DNA of 64,000 nt from Sphingomonas faeni (GTDB taxonomy: Bacteria; Pseudomonadota; Alphaproteobacteria; Sphingomonadales; Sphingomonadaceae): NCBI RefSeq assembly GCF_030817315.1, contig NZ_JAUSZF010000001.1, positions 1,348,501-1,412,500 of the forward strand, read 5' to 3'. The translations under genes and the position numbers were made by a program. The notes below the pieces were generated by a model. That model was not told where the DNA came from. It saw only the letters and a program-made list of their open reading frames with translations, and did not search any database. Shown one piece after another: positions 7,304 through 15,031 of this stretch (position 1 is its first letter; every line of letters starts with the position of its first letter).

Positions 7304-9631
7304 TCAGCGGAACTTGCCGCTGAGCGACACGCCGATGATCCGCGGTTCGTTGAACACCGCCGCCATGTAGTTCTCGATCACGCCCTTGAGGTTCTTCTCG
7401 CCGGTGATGTTGCGCGCGAACACCGCAAGCTCGTACGCATCGTCAGGCGCGGCATAACCGACCTTCAGGCCACCCTCGAAGTTGCCGTTCGCGGTGAACT
7501 CCTTGGTCTTGTAGAGCACGAACTGCGTATAGCCCTGGATGTTGAAGTCGCCCGCGACGAACGCGCGACCGCCATTGCCAAGCGGCTGGTCGTAGCGCGC
7601 GGTCAGGTCGACATTATATTCGGGCGCATTCGGCAACGGCTCGCCGTCGATCTTGACCAGATAGGTCGTACCGAACGCACCAGGCACCGCACGGACCGGC
7701 GCCGACGGCGTGCAGACCACGACGTTGTTGAGCGCGCAGATCTGCACCTCGGTCGTCTTGTCGCGGATCGCGCTGTGCAACAGGCTGAGGCCCGCACCCA
7801 GCGTGAGGTTCGGAACGGGCTTCCAATTGGCTTCGGCTTCCATGCCATACGCCTCGGCCTTGTTGCCGTTGAACAGGATGCCGTTGCCGTTGACGTCGTT
7901 GCCGTTGAGCTGAATGTCGTTGACGCGGTAACCGAACACCGTGGCGTTGAGCGTCAGCGTGTTGTCGAGCAGGCGGGTCTTGATCCCCGTCTCCCAAGAC
8001 AGAATTGTCTCGGAGTTTGCGGTCGAGAAGTCCGAGTTGAACACCGCCGAACGCCCCTGGATCGTCGGTCCACGGAAACCTTGCGCGACGCGCGAATACA
8101 GGCTGATGTCGGGCGTCGCCTGATACAGGATGCTCGCATCCCAGCTCGGCTTGGTCGACTTCAGCGTGACGTCGCGACGGCCGTTGGCCGGATACTGATT
8201 GACGCCGCCTGCGGTCTGCACCGTTTTCAGCAGCTGCGTACGCTTCTTGTCTTCGGTAATGCGGCCGCCGAGCGTCACCGTCAGCTTGTCCATCAGCTCG
8301 TAGCTGACCTGACCGAAGCCGGCCCAGGACGTGTTCACGTCGCGCAGGCGCACCCAGTTGTTGGGATTACGCGCCGCGCCCGTCAGGAAGTAGGTGCGCT
8401 GGTAGAAGTCGGTGATGTCGCGGTTGTCGAAATACAGGCCGCCGACCTGCCAGTTGAAGCGGCCACCGGGCGTGCCGGCGACGCGCAACTCCTGCGACCA
8501 CTGGTCGAGGTCGCGGATCTGGCCCTGCGACTCGCCGAAGCCGTTGGCGACGCCGCGCACCGGAAAGTTCGCGCCTGCACCGCCGTCTGTATCGCCGCGG
8601 CTGAAGCCGGACGTGGTCTCGTACGCGGTGATCGAGGTCAGCGCGGCCGGACCGAAGTCGTAGGTGGCGCGGACCGAGCCGCCATAGGTGTTGTAGCTCT
8701 GCGGGTTGTCGTTCCCCTCGTCGAGCGACACGCTGTTGCGCGGCTCGGCCGAAACGTCGTTCGAGCCCTTCTTCAGCGCGCCACGGTGGAACAGCGTCGA
8801 GGTGCCGTCATACCAGCGGGCGTGGCCCGACAGGTCGAGCGTGAAGCGTTCGCCGGGGGTCAGCGCAAGCTGCACGCGGACGTTGCGATCGTCGAAGCCG
8901 CCCATCGCGTCCTTGCGCGGCGTCGCGGTGTTGTCGGCGCTGACGCCCGCGAACCGGTTGTCGACGTAATTCTCACGGTGCTGAATCAGCGTCGAGAGGC
9001 GGATCGACAACAGGTCCTTGATCAGCGGGCCACCGACGCCGGCGTCCAAGTTGACGCTGTTATACGAGCCGACCGACGCGGACGCGCGGCTCTCGAAATC
9101 ATTGCTCGGCTTGATCGTGTCGAACTTGATGATGCCCGCGGTGGTGTTGCGCCCGAACAGCGAGCCTTGCGGCCCGCGCAGCACTTCGACCTGGCGGACG
9201 TCATAGACCGGGTTCGACTTCAGCACGACATGCTCGAGGATCACGTCGTCCTGGATGATCGTGACCGGCTGCGACGCGCCGAGGTAGAAATCGATGTTGC
9301 CTAGGCCGCGGATGTAGAAGCGCGGGAAGATGCGGCCGGTCGTCGATTCGACGTACAGGCCGGGGACACGGCCCGACAGCGCGAGCAACGTATCGTCGCC
9401 GCCCGCCGTAAACGTCCGCAAGTCAGCGCCCGAGACGACGCCGACCGACAGCGGCACTTTCTGGAGGTTCTCGGAGCGACGCTCGGCGGTGACGACGATA
9501 TCGCCGAGGCCTTCCTCTGGAGCGGCCTGCTCCGTGGCGGGAGCAGCCTGCGCGAACGCGGCCGAACCACCGAACACCGAACCACATGCGACGCCGAGCA
9601 TCAGCGCCGACTTAACGACCGAAATCTTCAA
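7304..9631 (-). CDS. TonB-dependent outer-membrane receptor
   Basis: This is an outer-membrane beta-barrel that imports a bound ligand using TonB energy. It starts with a signal peptide ending SAAFAQ, then a TonB-box region (LGDIVVTAERR), a plug domain (about residues 60-180, with YIRGLGNIDFYL and VEVLRGPQGSLFGRNTTAG), and a 22-strand-type barrel ending in GVSLSGKFR. I chose the TTG at 9631: GGGGAA lies 7 bp upstream and the signal peptide then begins MKISVVKSALM. A longer in-frame opening to 9685 adds residues that do not look like a signal sequence. The ligand cannot be told; no siderophore or vitamin genes are adjacent. Confidence 0.88.
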   Translation of the reverse strand: MKISVVKSALMLGVACGSVFGGSAAFAQAAPATEQAAPEEGLGDIVVTAERRSENLQKVPLSVGVVSGADLRTFTAGGDDTLLALSGRVPGLYVESTTGRIFPRFYIRGLGNIDFYLGASQPVTIIQDDVILEHVVLKSNPVYDVRQVEVLRGPQGSLFGRNTTAGIIKFDTIKPSNDFESRASASVGSYNSVNLDAGVGGPLIKDLLSIRLSTLIQHRENYVDNRFAGVSADNTATPRKDAMGGFDDRNVRVQLALTPGERFTLDLSGHARWYDGTSTLFHRGALKKGSNDVSAEPRNSVSLDEGNDNPQSYNTYGGSVRATYDFGPAALTSITAYETTSGFSRGDTDGGAGANFPVRGVANGFGESQGQIRDLDQWSQELRVAGTPGGRFNWQVGGLYFDNRDITDFYQRTYFLTGAARNPNNWVRLRDVNTSWAGFGQVSYELMDKLTVTLGGRITEDKKRTQLLKTVQTAGGVNQYPANGRRDVTLKSTKPSWDASILYQATPDISLYSRVAQGFRGPTIQGRSAVFNSDFSTANSETILSWETGIKTRLLDNTLTLNATVFGYRVNDIQLNGNDVNGNGILFNGNKAEAYGMEAEANWKPVPNLTLGAGLSLLHSAIRDKTTEVQICALNNVVVCTPSAPVRAVPGAFGTTYLVKIDGEPLPNAPEYNVDLTARYDQPLGNGGRAFVAGDFNIQGYTQFVLYKTKEFTANGNFEGGLKVGYAAPDDAYELAVFARNITGEKNLKGVIENYMAAVFNEPRIIGVSLSGKFR

Positions 9632-9812
9632 GATGATATTCCCCAATCGTGCGGCGCCGTCCCTGACGACCGGCCGCACATCCAATATGCAACGCCGCTG
9701 TTAGTCGTCGACCGCCCTCCCTGGACGGCACGAAGACGCCTCGCGACGCTCACTCCCCGACCCGGCGGTTAGGTCGGGATTGTGTTGGTATGATGACAGT
9801 TGGTGATGGAGA

Positions 9813-10085
9813 TTACGGGTAATCCCGACGCGCATGCACGACGTTGACGATCTCGACCGTATCCAAGACGAGGCGATAGATCAGCAGATAGTTGGGACGG
9901 ATGACAGCTTCGCGCGTGCCGTCGGCCCTGCCCGGCCGGTACATGAACGGATGATCGACGAGCCGGTGCACGCATGCCTCGATCGATGTCGCAAGGCGGA
10001 GTGCTGCGCCCCTGTTCCGGTCGGCGACGTAATCTAGAATCGTGGTGGCATCCTCAACTGCCTCGGGGCGCCAGAGCAGCTTCAG
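9813..10085 (-). CDS. RelE/ParE-family toxin with CTG start
   Basis: Reading leftward from 10085 gives a 90-residue protein with the RelE/ParE fold pattern: LKLLWRPEAVEDATTILDYV at the N-terminus, a central helix, then FMYRPGRADGTREAVI and a C-terminal strand YLLIYRLVLDTVEIVNVVHA followed by RRDYP. Such toxins block gyrase or cut ribosome-bound mRNA. The position where family members have ATG is CTG here, overlapping the antitoxin TGA as CTGA, with GGAG 4 nt upstream. No ATG, GTG or TTG occurs in frame before codon 39, and an in-frame stop lies upstream. Either the toxin starts at CTG by coupling, or it is silenced. The family call is firm; activity is uncertain. Confidence 0.72.
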   Translation of the reverse strand: MKLLWRPEAVEDATTILDYVADRNRGAALRLATSIEACVHRLVDHPFMYRPGRADGTREAVIRPNYLLIYRLVLDTVEIVNVVHARRDYP

Positions 10086-10270
10086 CGATCTCCGCCTGAT
10101 CGATCGGCAGAGTCCAAAACCAATCTCATCGCGGCAACGGCATCATCGTGCGGGATCGACGGACGGGGGTCGGCCAACGACCGCGCAATCTTTTCGCGTA
10201 GCCAACGATCATAGGCTTCCGCTGAGATCGAGGACTCGGACTCCAAGGGTTTGGGTGCGATTTGCGGCAT
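10082..10270 (-). CDS. Small antitoxin of stability-determinant type
   Basis: This 62-residue protein has the pattern AEAYDRWLREKIARSLADP followed by RPSIPHDDAVAAMRLVL. I recognise this from the short stability-determinant / RelB-like antitoxins found beside RelE/ParE toxins. It would bind and neutralise the toxin and autorepress the pair. It precedes the toxin and its stop codon overlaps the toxin start, the usual antitoxin-first order. The N-terminal 18 residues are variable and Ser/Pro-rich. Confidence 0.75.
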   Translation of the reverse strand: MPQIAPKPLESESSISAEAYDRWLREKIARSLADPRPSIPHDDAVAAMRLVLDSADRSGGDR

Positions 10271-10412
10271 TAGGCGAGCTTAGGCCTGTTACTGCCGAAA
10301 GCAATGTAGTCGCGCCGCGGCAAAGCCGCGTCGTCGGACGACACGACCGAGTACCAGCTCGGCCGGTCGCCGTCCGGCTAGACGCTTGTCCTCGTCCAAG
10401 CAAAGCTTGGCC

Positions 10413-12233
10413 TCAGGCGTCGTCGCCCATCCTGAGCGCGGCAATAAACGCCTCCTGCGGAATGCTGACCGAGCCGTATTCGCGCATCTTCAGCTTGCCC
10501 TTCTTCTGCTTCTCCAGAAGCTTCTTCTTCCGGCTCGCGTCGCCGCCATAGCATTTGGCGGTCACGTCCTTGCGCATCGCGCTAATCGTCTCGCGCGCGA
10601 TCACCTTGCCGCCGATCGCCGCCTGGATCGGGATCTTGAACAGATGGCGCGGGATCAGTTCCTTGAGCCGCTCGACCATGCCGCGACCGCGGACTTCGGC
10701 GGTCCCGCGGTGGACGATCATGCTCAGCGCGTCGACCGGCTCCTCGTTGACGAGAATACCCATCTTCACGAGATCACCCTCGCGGTAGCCGATCTGATGA
10801 TAATCGAAGCTCGCATAGCCTTTCGACATTGATTTTAGGCGGTCGTAGAAATCAAAGACAACTTCGTTGAGGGGGAGTTCGTAGGTGGCCTGCGCACGGC
10901 CGCCTACATAGGTGAGGTTCTTCTGGATGCCGCGGCGGTCCTGGCAGAGCTTCAGGACGCTACCGAGATACTCGTCGGGGACGTAGATCGTCGCTTCGAT
11001 CCACGGCTCGCTGATCGTCGCGATCTTGTTCGACTCGGGCATGTCGGCGGGGTTGTGCAGCTCGATATGCGTCGTGCCGGACGGATCGGGGTGGGTCAGC
11101 TCGATCTCGTATACGACGGAAGGCGCAGTGGTGATCAGGTCGAGATCATATTCGCGCGTGAGGCGCTCCTGGATGATCTCCAGATGCAGCAATCCGAGGA
11201 ACCCGCAGCGGAAGCCGAAGCCCAGGGCTGCCGACGTTTCCATCTCGAACGAGAAGCTCGCATCGTTCAACCGCAGCTTCGAGATGCTCTCGCGCAGCTT
11301 CTCGAACTCGGCGGCATCGACCGGGAACATCCCGCAGAACACCACCGGCTGGACTTCCTTGAAGCCCGCGAGGGCCTCCAGCGCAGGCCGCTTGGCATCG
11401 GTGATGGTGTCGCCGACGCGCGTCTGCGCGACCTCTTTGATCTGCGCGGTGATGAAGCCCATCTCGCCCGTGCCCAGTTCGGTCAGCTGCTCGATCTTAG
11501 GGCGGAAACAGCCGACCCGGTCGACCAGATGCATCGTGCCGGTCTGCATGAACTTGATCTGCTGGCCCTTCTTCAGAACGCCGTCGATCACGCGCACGAG
11601 GATGACGACGCCGAGATACGGGTCGTACCAGCTGTCGACCAGCATCGCCTTCAGCGGCGCCTCCGGATCGCCGCTGGGCGGCGGGATCTTGGTGACGATC
11701 GCCTCGAGGATCTCAACGATGCCGATACCCGACTTGGCCGACGCGAGCACCGCCTCGGATGCGTCGATGCCGATCACATCCTCGATTTCCTTGCGAACCT
11801 TCTCGGGCTCGGCGGCGGGAAGATCGATCTTGTTGATCACCGGGACGATCTCGTGGTCGTGCTCGATCGACTGGTAGACGTTGGCGAGCGTCTGCGCCTC
11901 GACGCCCTGCGCGGCATCGACCACCAGCAGCGCGCCTTCGCATGCGGCGAGGCTGCGGCTCACCTCATAGGCGAAGTCGACATGGCCCGGCGTGTCCATC
12001 AGGTTGAGGACGTAATCGAGGCCGTCCTTCGCGTGATACGCGAGGCGCACGGTCTGCGCCTTGATCGTGATCCCGCGTTCCTTCTCGATGTCCATGTTGT
12101 CGAGCACCTGCTCGGACATTTCGCGCGCGGTAAGGCCGCCAGTTTCCTGGATCAGCCGGTCGGCGAGCGTCGACTTGCCATGGTCGATATGGGCGATGAT
12201 GGAAAAATTGCGGATGCGGTCGAGCGGAGTCAT
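10413..12233 (-). CDS. lepA: Elongation factor 4 (back-translocating GTPase)
   Basis: EF4/LepA is a ribosome-associated GTPase related to EF-G, found in nearly all bacteria, that affects initiation and stalled ribosomes. The 606 residues match family length. G1 AHIDHGKST (residues 14-22), G3 DTPGH and G4 NKIDLP are present, and the protein ends in the LepA-specific C-terminal domain ([20 protein letters not shown], then [11 protein letters not shown]). It is transcribed alone on the minus strand, facing away from the tRNA gene at 12354. Confidence 0.97.
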   Translation of the reverse strand: MTPLDRIRNFSIIAHIDHGKSTLADRLIQETGGLTAREMSEQVLDNMDIEKERGITIKAQTVRLAYHAKDGLDYVLNLMDTPGHVDFAYEVSRSLAACEGALLVVDAAQGVEAQTLANVYQSIEHDHEIVPVINKIDLPAAEPEKVRKEIEDVIGIDASEAVLASAKSGIGIVEILEAIVTKIPPPSGDPEAPLKAMLVDSWYDPYLGVVILVRVIDGVLKKGQQIKFMQTGTMHLVDRVGCFRPKIEQLTELGTGEMGFITAQIKEVAQTRVGDTITDAKRPALEALAGFKEVQPVVFCGMFPVDAAEFEKLRESISKLRLNDASFSFEMETSAALGFGFRCGFLGLLHLEIIQERLTREYDLDLITTAPSVVYEIELTHPDPSGTTHIELHNPADMPESNKIATISEPWIEATIYVPDEYLGSVLKLCQDRRGIQKNLTYVGGRAQATYELPLNEVVFDFYDRLKSMSKGYASFDYHQIGYREGDLVKMGILVNEEPVDALSMIVHRGTAEVRGRGMVERLKELIPRHLFKIPIQAAIGGKVIARETISAMRKDVTAKCYGGDASRKKKLLEKQKKGKLKMREYGSVSIPQEAFIAALRMGDDA

Positions 12234-12353
12234 GGCGCGCTCCTAGCAGCGACGCCGCGTGCGCGATAGATCGCCGCAACACTCAACATGCTCCCCCATA
12301 TTTGTCTTGAACGTTCGGGATGTCGCGGCTAGGGGGCTCACCGGCAATGTTGT

Positions 12354-12430
12354 CGGGGCGTGGCGCAGTCTGGTAGCGCACTGGTCTCGGGGTCCAGGGG
12401 TCGTAGGTTCGAATCCTATCGCCCCGACCA
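12354..12430 (+). tRNA. tRNA-Pro, anticodon CGG
   Basis: The 77-nt sequence folds as a full cloverleaf. Acceptor CGGGGCG pairs with CGCCCCG, the D arm is GCGC/GCGC, the anticodon stem CTGGT/TCCAG carries the loop CTCGGGG (anticodon CGG, reading CCG), the T arm is GTAGG/CCTAT with TTCGAAT, and a genome-encoded ACCA end follows. Position 31/39 is a T-T mismatch next to the loop. A weak TTGAAC box lies at 12307-12312, about 40 bp upstream. Confidence 0.95.
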
Positions 12431-12541
12431 TTGCCGATTTTTACGGGGTGAGTTTGCCCCTACCCCGAACCCAAACTCTTCTCGATGTCGCGAGCGTTGT
12501 ACCCTTAGGGGTCCGCCTGCCGCCCGAAGGCGTCCGGCAGT

Positions 12542-13003
12542 TCAGAACGCGTTGGCGATCCGCTTCTGCATCGATCGAACCGGACTCGCATCCGGTTCCG
12601 GCATATCCTGCGCCTCATCCATCAGAGCCACGCGCCGATGCAGGTCCGTACTGGCCCCGATCATCTCCCGCGCACGCGCCGGCAGCATCGCGAGCAGCGC
12701 AGCGTCGGTAACGGGAGCATCCCCCAGGCGTCGCGCGGGATCGAGCGCGTCGCGCGGAAGCAATTCGCCGGACTCGATGGCGCGCTGCGTCAGTAACCAA
12801 GCGACGACATGCATCAGCCGCGTCGTGACCTTCAGGGATTCGCAACTGAAGCTGACGCGGATCAACGGGTCGAGCGCCTCGCGCTCCACCCGGCCGGCTT
12901 CGTCGAAATAGGTCCGCGCTTCATCCGCCAATATCATCGCTTCGCTATACAGCGCGTCGAACACCTGGCGCTGCATCCGCGATTCATATCTGGGGTGGGT
13001 CAT
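12542..13003 (-). CDS. rcdA: DUF1465 protein, RcdA-type regulator of CtrA degradation
   Basis: The 153-residue protein belongs to DUF1465, the family of Caulobacter RcdA. RcdA is an adaptor that, with CpdR and PopA, delivers CtrA and other substrates to ClpXP during the cell cycle. The N-terminal helix YSEAMILADEARTYFDEAG and the segment SFSCESLKVTTRLMHVVAWL are typical of the family, and the C-terminal 35 residues are less ordered. I place the start at the ATG giving MTHPRYESRM; a longer start 18 bp upstream is possible. A CtrA-like box precedes the gene. Orthology with RcdA is inferred from the domain and clade. Confidence 0.8.
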   Translation of the reverse strand: MTHPRYESRMQRQVFDALYSEAMILADEARTYFDEAGRVEREALDPLIRVSFSCESLKVTTRLMHVVAWLLTQRAIESGELLPRDALDPARRLGDAPVTDAALLAMLPARAREMIGASTDLHRRVALMDEAQDMPEPDASPVRSMQKRIANAF

Positions 13004-13046
13004 CTTCCGGGCAGATGCCACACCGCCTCGACGCCATCCAGAGAGG

Positions 13047-13061
13047 TTAACGACCCGCTAA
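13047..13061 (-). promoter_or_regulatory. CtrA-like box upstream of rcdA
   Basis: The sequence TTAACGACCCGCTAA fits TTAA-N7-TTAA with one change (CTAA for TTAA) and is followed by CCAT, as in the extended TTAACCAT half site. It lies 44-58 bp before the rcdA start. In Caulobacter rcdA is a direct CtrA target, so the position makes sense. The site is predicted by eye only. Confidence 0.5.
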
Positions 13062-13118
13062 CCATCACATGTCCCAAAATGCGCCAGTATGTGAGCGCTC
13101 CAGTTTAGAGCGCTGCAA

Positions 13119-13316
13119 TCAGGCGATAATATCCGGGATGAGCAAGTCCTCAAGAGACGCGATCTCATCACGGAGCCGCAATTTACGCTTCTTGAGCCGT
13201 GCCATCTGCAACTGGTCGGGCGTCGACGCCAGCGCGAGCGCGGCGATCGCATCGTCGAGATCGCGATGCTCTATCCGCATCGAGTCAAGTCGAACTCTGG
13301 TCTGCGCGTCGTCCAC
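13119..13316 (-). CDS. DUF465 (YdcH-like) small protein
   Basis: This is a 65-residue, highly charged helical protein of the DUF465/YdcH family, whose function is unknown. The core runs LDSMRIEHRDLDDAIAALAL and ARLKKRKLRLRDEIASLED, matching the family pattern of two helices ending in LKKxKLxLKDEI. I chose the GTG at 13316 because GGGGGACG lies just upstream and the core is then complete. An ATG at 13280 would cut into the first helix. It is divergent from a second family member at 13615. Confidence 0.75.
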   Translation of the reverse strand: MDDAQTRVRLDSMRIEHRDLDDAIAALALASTPDQLQMARLKKRKLRLRDEIASLEDLLIPDIIA

Positions 13317-13614
13317 TCGTCCCCCGATGGCTGCCGTCGTGTGACGGGTCCTTAGCAAACACAGCGCACGGCGCGAGCACGAAACCGCCGCTGACCTGCG
13401 AGGACGTCGAAAACATGTTACGTGGCCCCCGCCCCCACTCGACGGACATCCCGAGGGACAGCCCGAGGGGTAGCCTTGGGAGGACGGCCGTCGTCCGATC
13501 AGTCCGTCGCGGCAAATCGCTCGGACAATCGATTTGGTCCGTTTCCGATGAAGACATTTCGATGACGGAGTGGTTTACTTCGCTCCCCAACCCGAATGCA
13601 GGAGGCAACCCACC
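13317..13614. other. Intergenic region between two divergent DUF465 genes
   Basis: About 300 bp with no convincing gene. A leftward open frame runs through it, but it has no domain, a poor amino-acid pattern and overlaps the start of the rightward DUF465 gene. The region must hold both promoters; no clear -35/-10 pair stands out. A small RNA cannot be excluded. Confidence 0.5.
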
Positions 13615-13770
13615 GTGCAGACGACTCATCAGACAGCCCTGGAAACCAAGCATGCCGTGCTGGATCAGCGGATAGCCGACGAAACGCATCGTCCGCTACC
13701 CGACGCGAACCTGTTGGCGAGCCTGAAGAAGCAGAAGCTGCGACTGAAGGAAGAGATCGTCAGCCTGTAA
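13615..13770 (+). CDS. DUF465 (YdcH-like) small protein, second copy
   Basis: A 51-residue protein starting at GTG 13615, 9 bp after a clean GGAGG. The sequence has the DUF465 form: ALETKHAVLDQRIADET, then LLASLKKQKLRLKEEIVSL at the very C-terminus. It is a paralogue of the leftward gene at 13119, and the two are divergent. Such proteins are common in alphaproteobacteria, often in several copies, with no known role. Confidence 0.82.
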   Translation: MQTTHQTALETKHAVLDQRIADETHRPLPDANLLASLKKQKLRLKEEIVSL

Positions 13771-13867
13771 CGGTCGCGATACCGCTCCCCGGGTCGATCC
13801 GGGGAGCGACTTGCCCTGCTATCGCGGTTTCGGATTACGCAACGCGTACGCGCTGTCGGATGCCTTT

Positions 13868-13912
13868 GCGATAGGAGGCGGTGCGATAGGAGGCGGTGCA
13901 ATAGGAGGCTAC
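13868..13912. repeat. 15-bp tandem repeat, three units
   Basis: The unit GCGATAGGAGGCGGT occurs twice exactly and a third time as GCAATAGGAGGCTAC. The last unit overlaps the stop codon of the leftward PilZ gene. On the plus strand each unit holds AGGAGG; the PilZ transcript would carry three CCUCCU motifs just behind its stop. Confidence 0.9.
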
Positions 13913-14238
13913 ACCGAGGGTTTGACCCCGCTGGATGACTTACGCACCCGGAGCGGGTCGATCGGCGAATCGAGCGATATGCCCATCCGACCCTCGGTAC
14001 ACCACGCTACGGTTCCGGCGACATCGCCGATCCCGCGCAACGTTACCGTGACCGGCGTACCGACATCGACGACCTTGGCGAGTTCCGCCATCAGCCCCGT
14101 TTCCGAGAGATTGCGGACCCTCGCGTCGCTAGGAGTCGCCTCGTCGCCGATCCGCACCTGCGCGACCAGCAACAGGCTGTCGCGATCGCGCTGTCGCCGG
14201 TTGCCGTTACCGTCGGCCGATCCAGTGTCCACGCTCAT
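13909..14238 (-). CDS. PilZ-domain protein
   Basis: This single-domain protein of about 109 residues has the PilZ c-di-GMP-binding signature: an arginine-rich RRQRDRDSL stretch near the N-terminus (RxxxR) and, later, NLSETGLM (the D/NxSxxG motif). The rest predicts a small beta-barrel. It would sense c-di-GMP, but the output is unknown. The start is uncertain: ATG 14238 is used here, while a GTG at 14268 would add ten residues; neither has a strong ribosome-binding site. Its stop lies in the tandem repeat at 13868. Confidence 0.82.
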   Translation of the reverse strand: MSVDTGSADGNGNRRQRDRDSLLLVAQVRIGDEATPSDARVRNLSETGLMAELAKVVDVGTPVTVTLRGIGDVAGTVAWCTEGRMGISLDSPIDPLRVRKSSSGVKPSV

Positions 14239-14299
14239 GCCGCGACCGATTTTACCATGATCGAACACAGCATGCTGTTTCTTCCTCGTCGGTGCGCGA

Positions 14300-14770
14300 T
14301 CAATCCTCGCGCGACACCTTTTCGTTACGCTCGTGCCGCTCCTGCGCCTCGACCGTCATCGTGGCGATCGGACGCGCTTCGAGCCGCGCAAGGCTAATAG
14401 GCTCACCGGTGACTTCGCAATAGCCATATTCACCTTCGTCGATACGACGAATCGCGGCTTCGATCTTCGAGACGAGCTTGCGTTGACGGTCGCGCGTCCG
14501 CAGTTCGATCGACCAGTCGGTTTCGCTCGATGCGCGATCGGTGAGATCCGCCTCGCGCAGCGAATCCACCTGTAACTGAGAAAGCGTCTCCTGCGACTCC
14601 CGAAGGATCGATTCCTTCCACTCCTGAAGCTTGCGACGAAAATAGGCCTGCTGCTTCAAGCTCATGAACGGCTCGTCCGCATCCGGACGATAGCCGTCTT
14701 CACCGCTGTCGTTAGCGGCCTCTCGACTGGAATTCCCGGTGTCGTCCATACGATTCATTACGGTCGCCAT
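14300..14770 (-). CDS. dksA: DksA-family transcription factor, single-cysteine type
   Basis: DksA binds the secondary channel of RNA polymerase and, with ppGpp, resets transcription in the stringent response. The 156 residues show the coiled-coil part (MSLKQQAYFRRKLQEWKESI) and the C-terminal globular part GEYGYCEVTGEPISLARLEA, then RPIATMTVEAQERHERNE. Only one of the four zinc-ligand cysteines of the E. coli protein remains, as is normal for alphaproteobacterial DksA. The start at 14770 is supported by GGGAGAG 4-5 bp upstream; an earlier start at 14797 lacks this. Confidence 0.92.
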   Translation of the reverse strand: MATVMNRMDDTGNSSREAANDSGEDGYRPDADEPFMSLKQQAYFRRKLQEWKESILRESQETLSQLQVDSLREADLTDRASSETDWSIELRTRDRQRKLVSKIEAAIRRIDEGEYGYCEVTGEPISLARLEARPIATMTVEAQERHERNEKVSRED

Positions 14771-15031
14771 ACCACTCTCCCTCTGGCCCCGTCGCATCAG
14801 CCTCGCTGATTTCCAGGGACCGCCCCCAAATGGTGAAAGCGCCTATAGTCTCACGTGTCGGCGACCACAAGCGACAGGACTTACACATTCGACCTGCAAA
14901 CCGACATTATGTTGCGAGCGGCGGACCGTGCGTGTCGCTGCGGCAATCGACTCATATTGGGCGAAGTGCGGTGCGGCGGGGAATCGGCCTGTCCCGGTGC
15001 GGTACGTTAACGATGCCGCTTCCGAATCCAC
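14771..15031. other. Intergenic region between dksA and the Ser/Gly-rich ORF
   Basis: A divergent spacer of 261 bp. I see no gene, hairpin or repeat in it. The dksA promoter should lie here. A TTAACGATGCCGCTTCC stretch at 15007 contains TTAA but no second half, so it is not called as a CtrA site. Confidence 0.5.

Noticed and set aside
7775..9304. A 509-codon open frame on the plus strand opposite the TonB receptor
   Set aside because: It follows codon positions of the receptor gene on the other strand and has no domain or ribosome-binding site.
12354..12430. tRNA-Pro as an integration site for a mobile island
   Set aside because: No integrase, no direct repeat of the tRNA 3' end and no foreign genes lie next to it; the neighbours are lepA and rcdA.
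13285..13689. Leftward 134-codon frame in the DUF465 spacer
   Set aside because: It overlaps the start of both DUF465 genes, has no start signal and no recognisable pattern.
15007..15023. TTAACGATGCCGCTTCC as a CtrA box for dksA or the Ser/Gly-rich ORF
   Set aside because: Only one half site is present.
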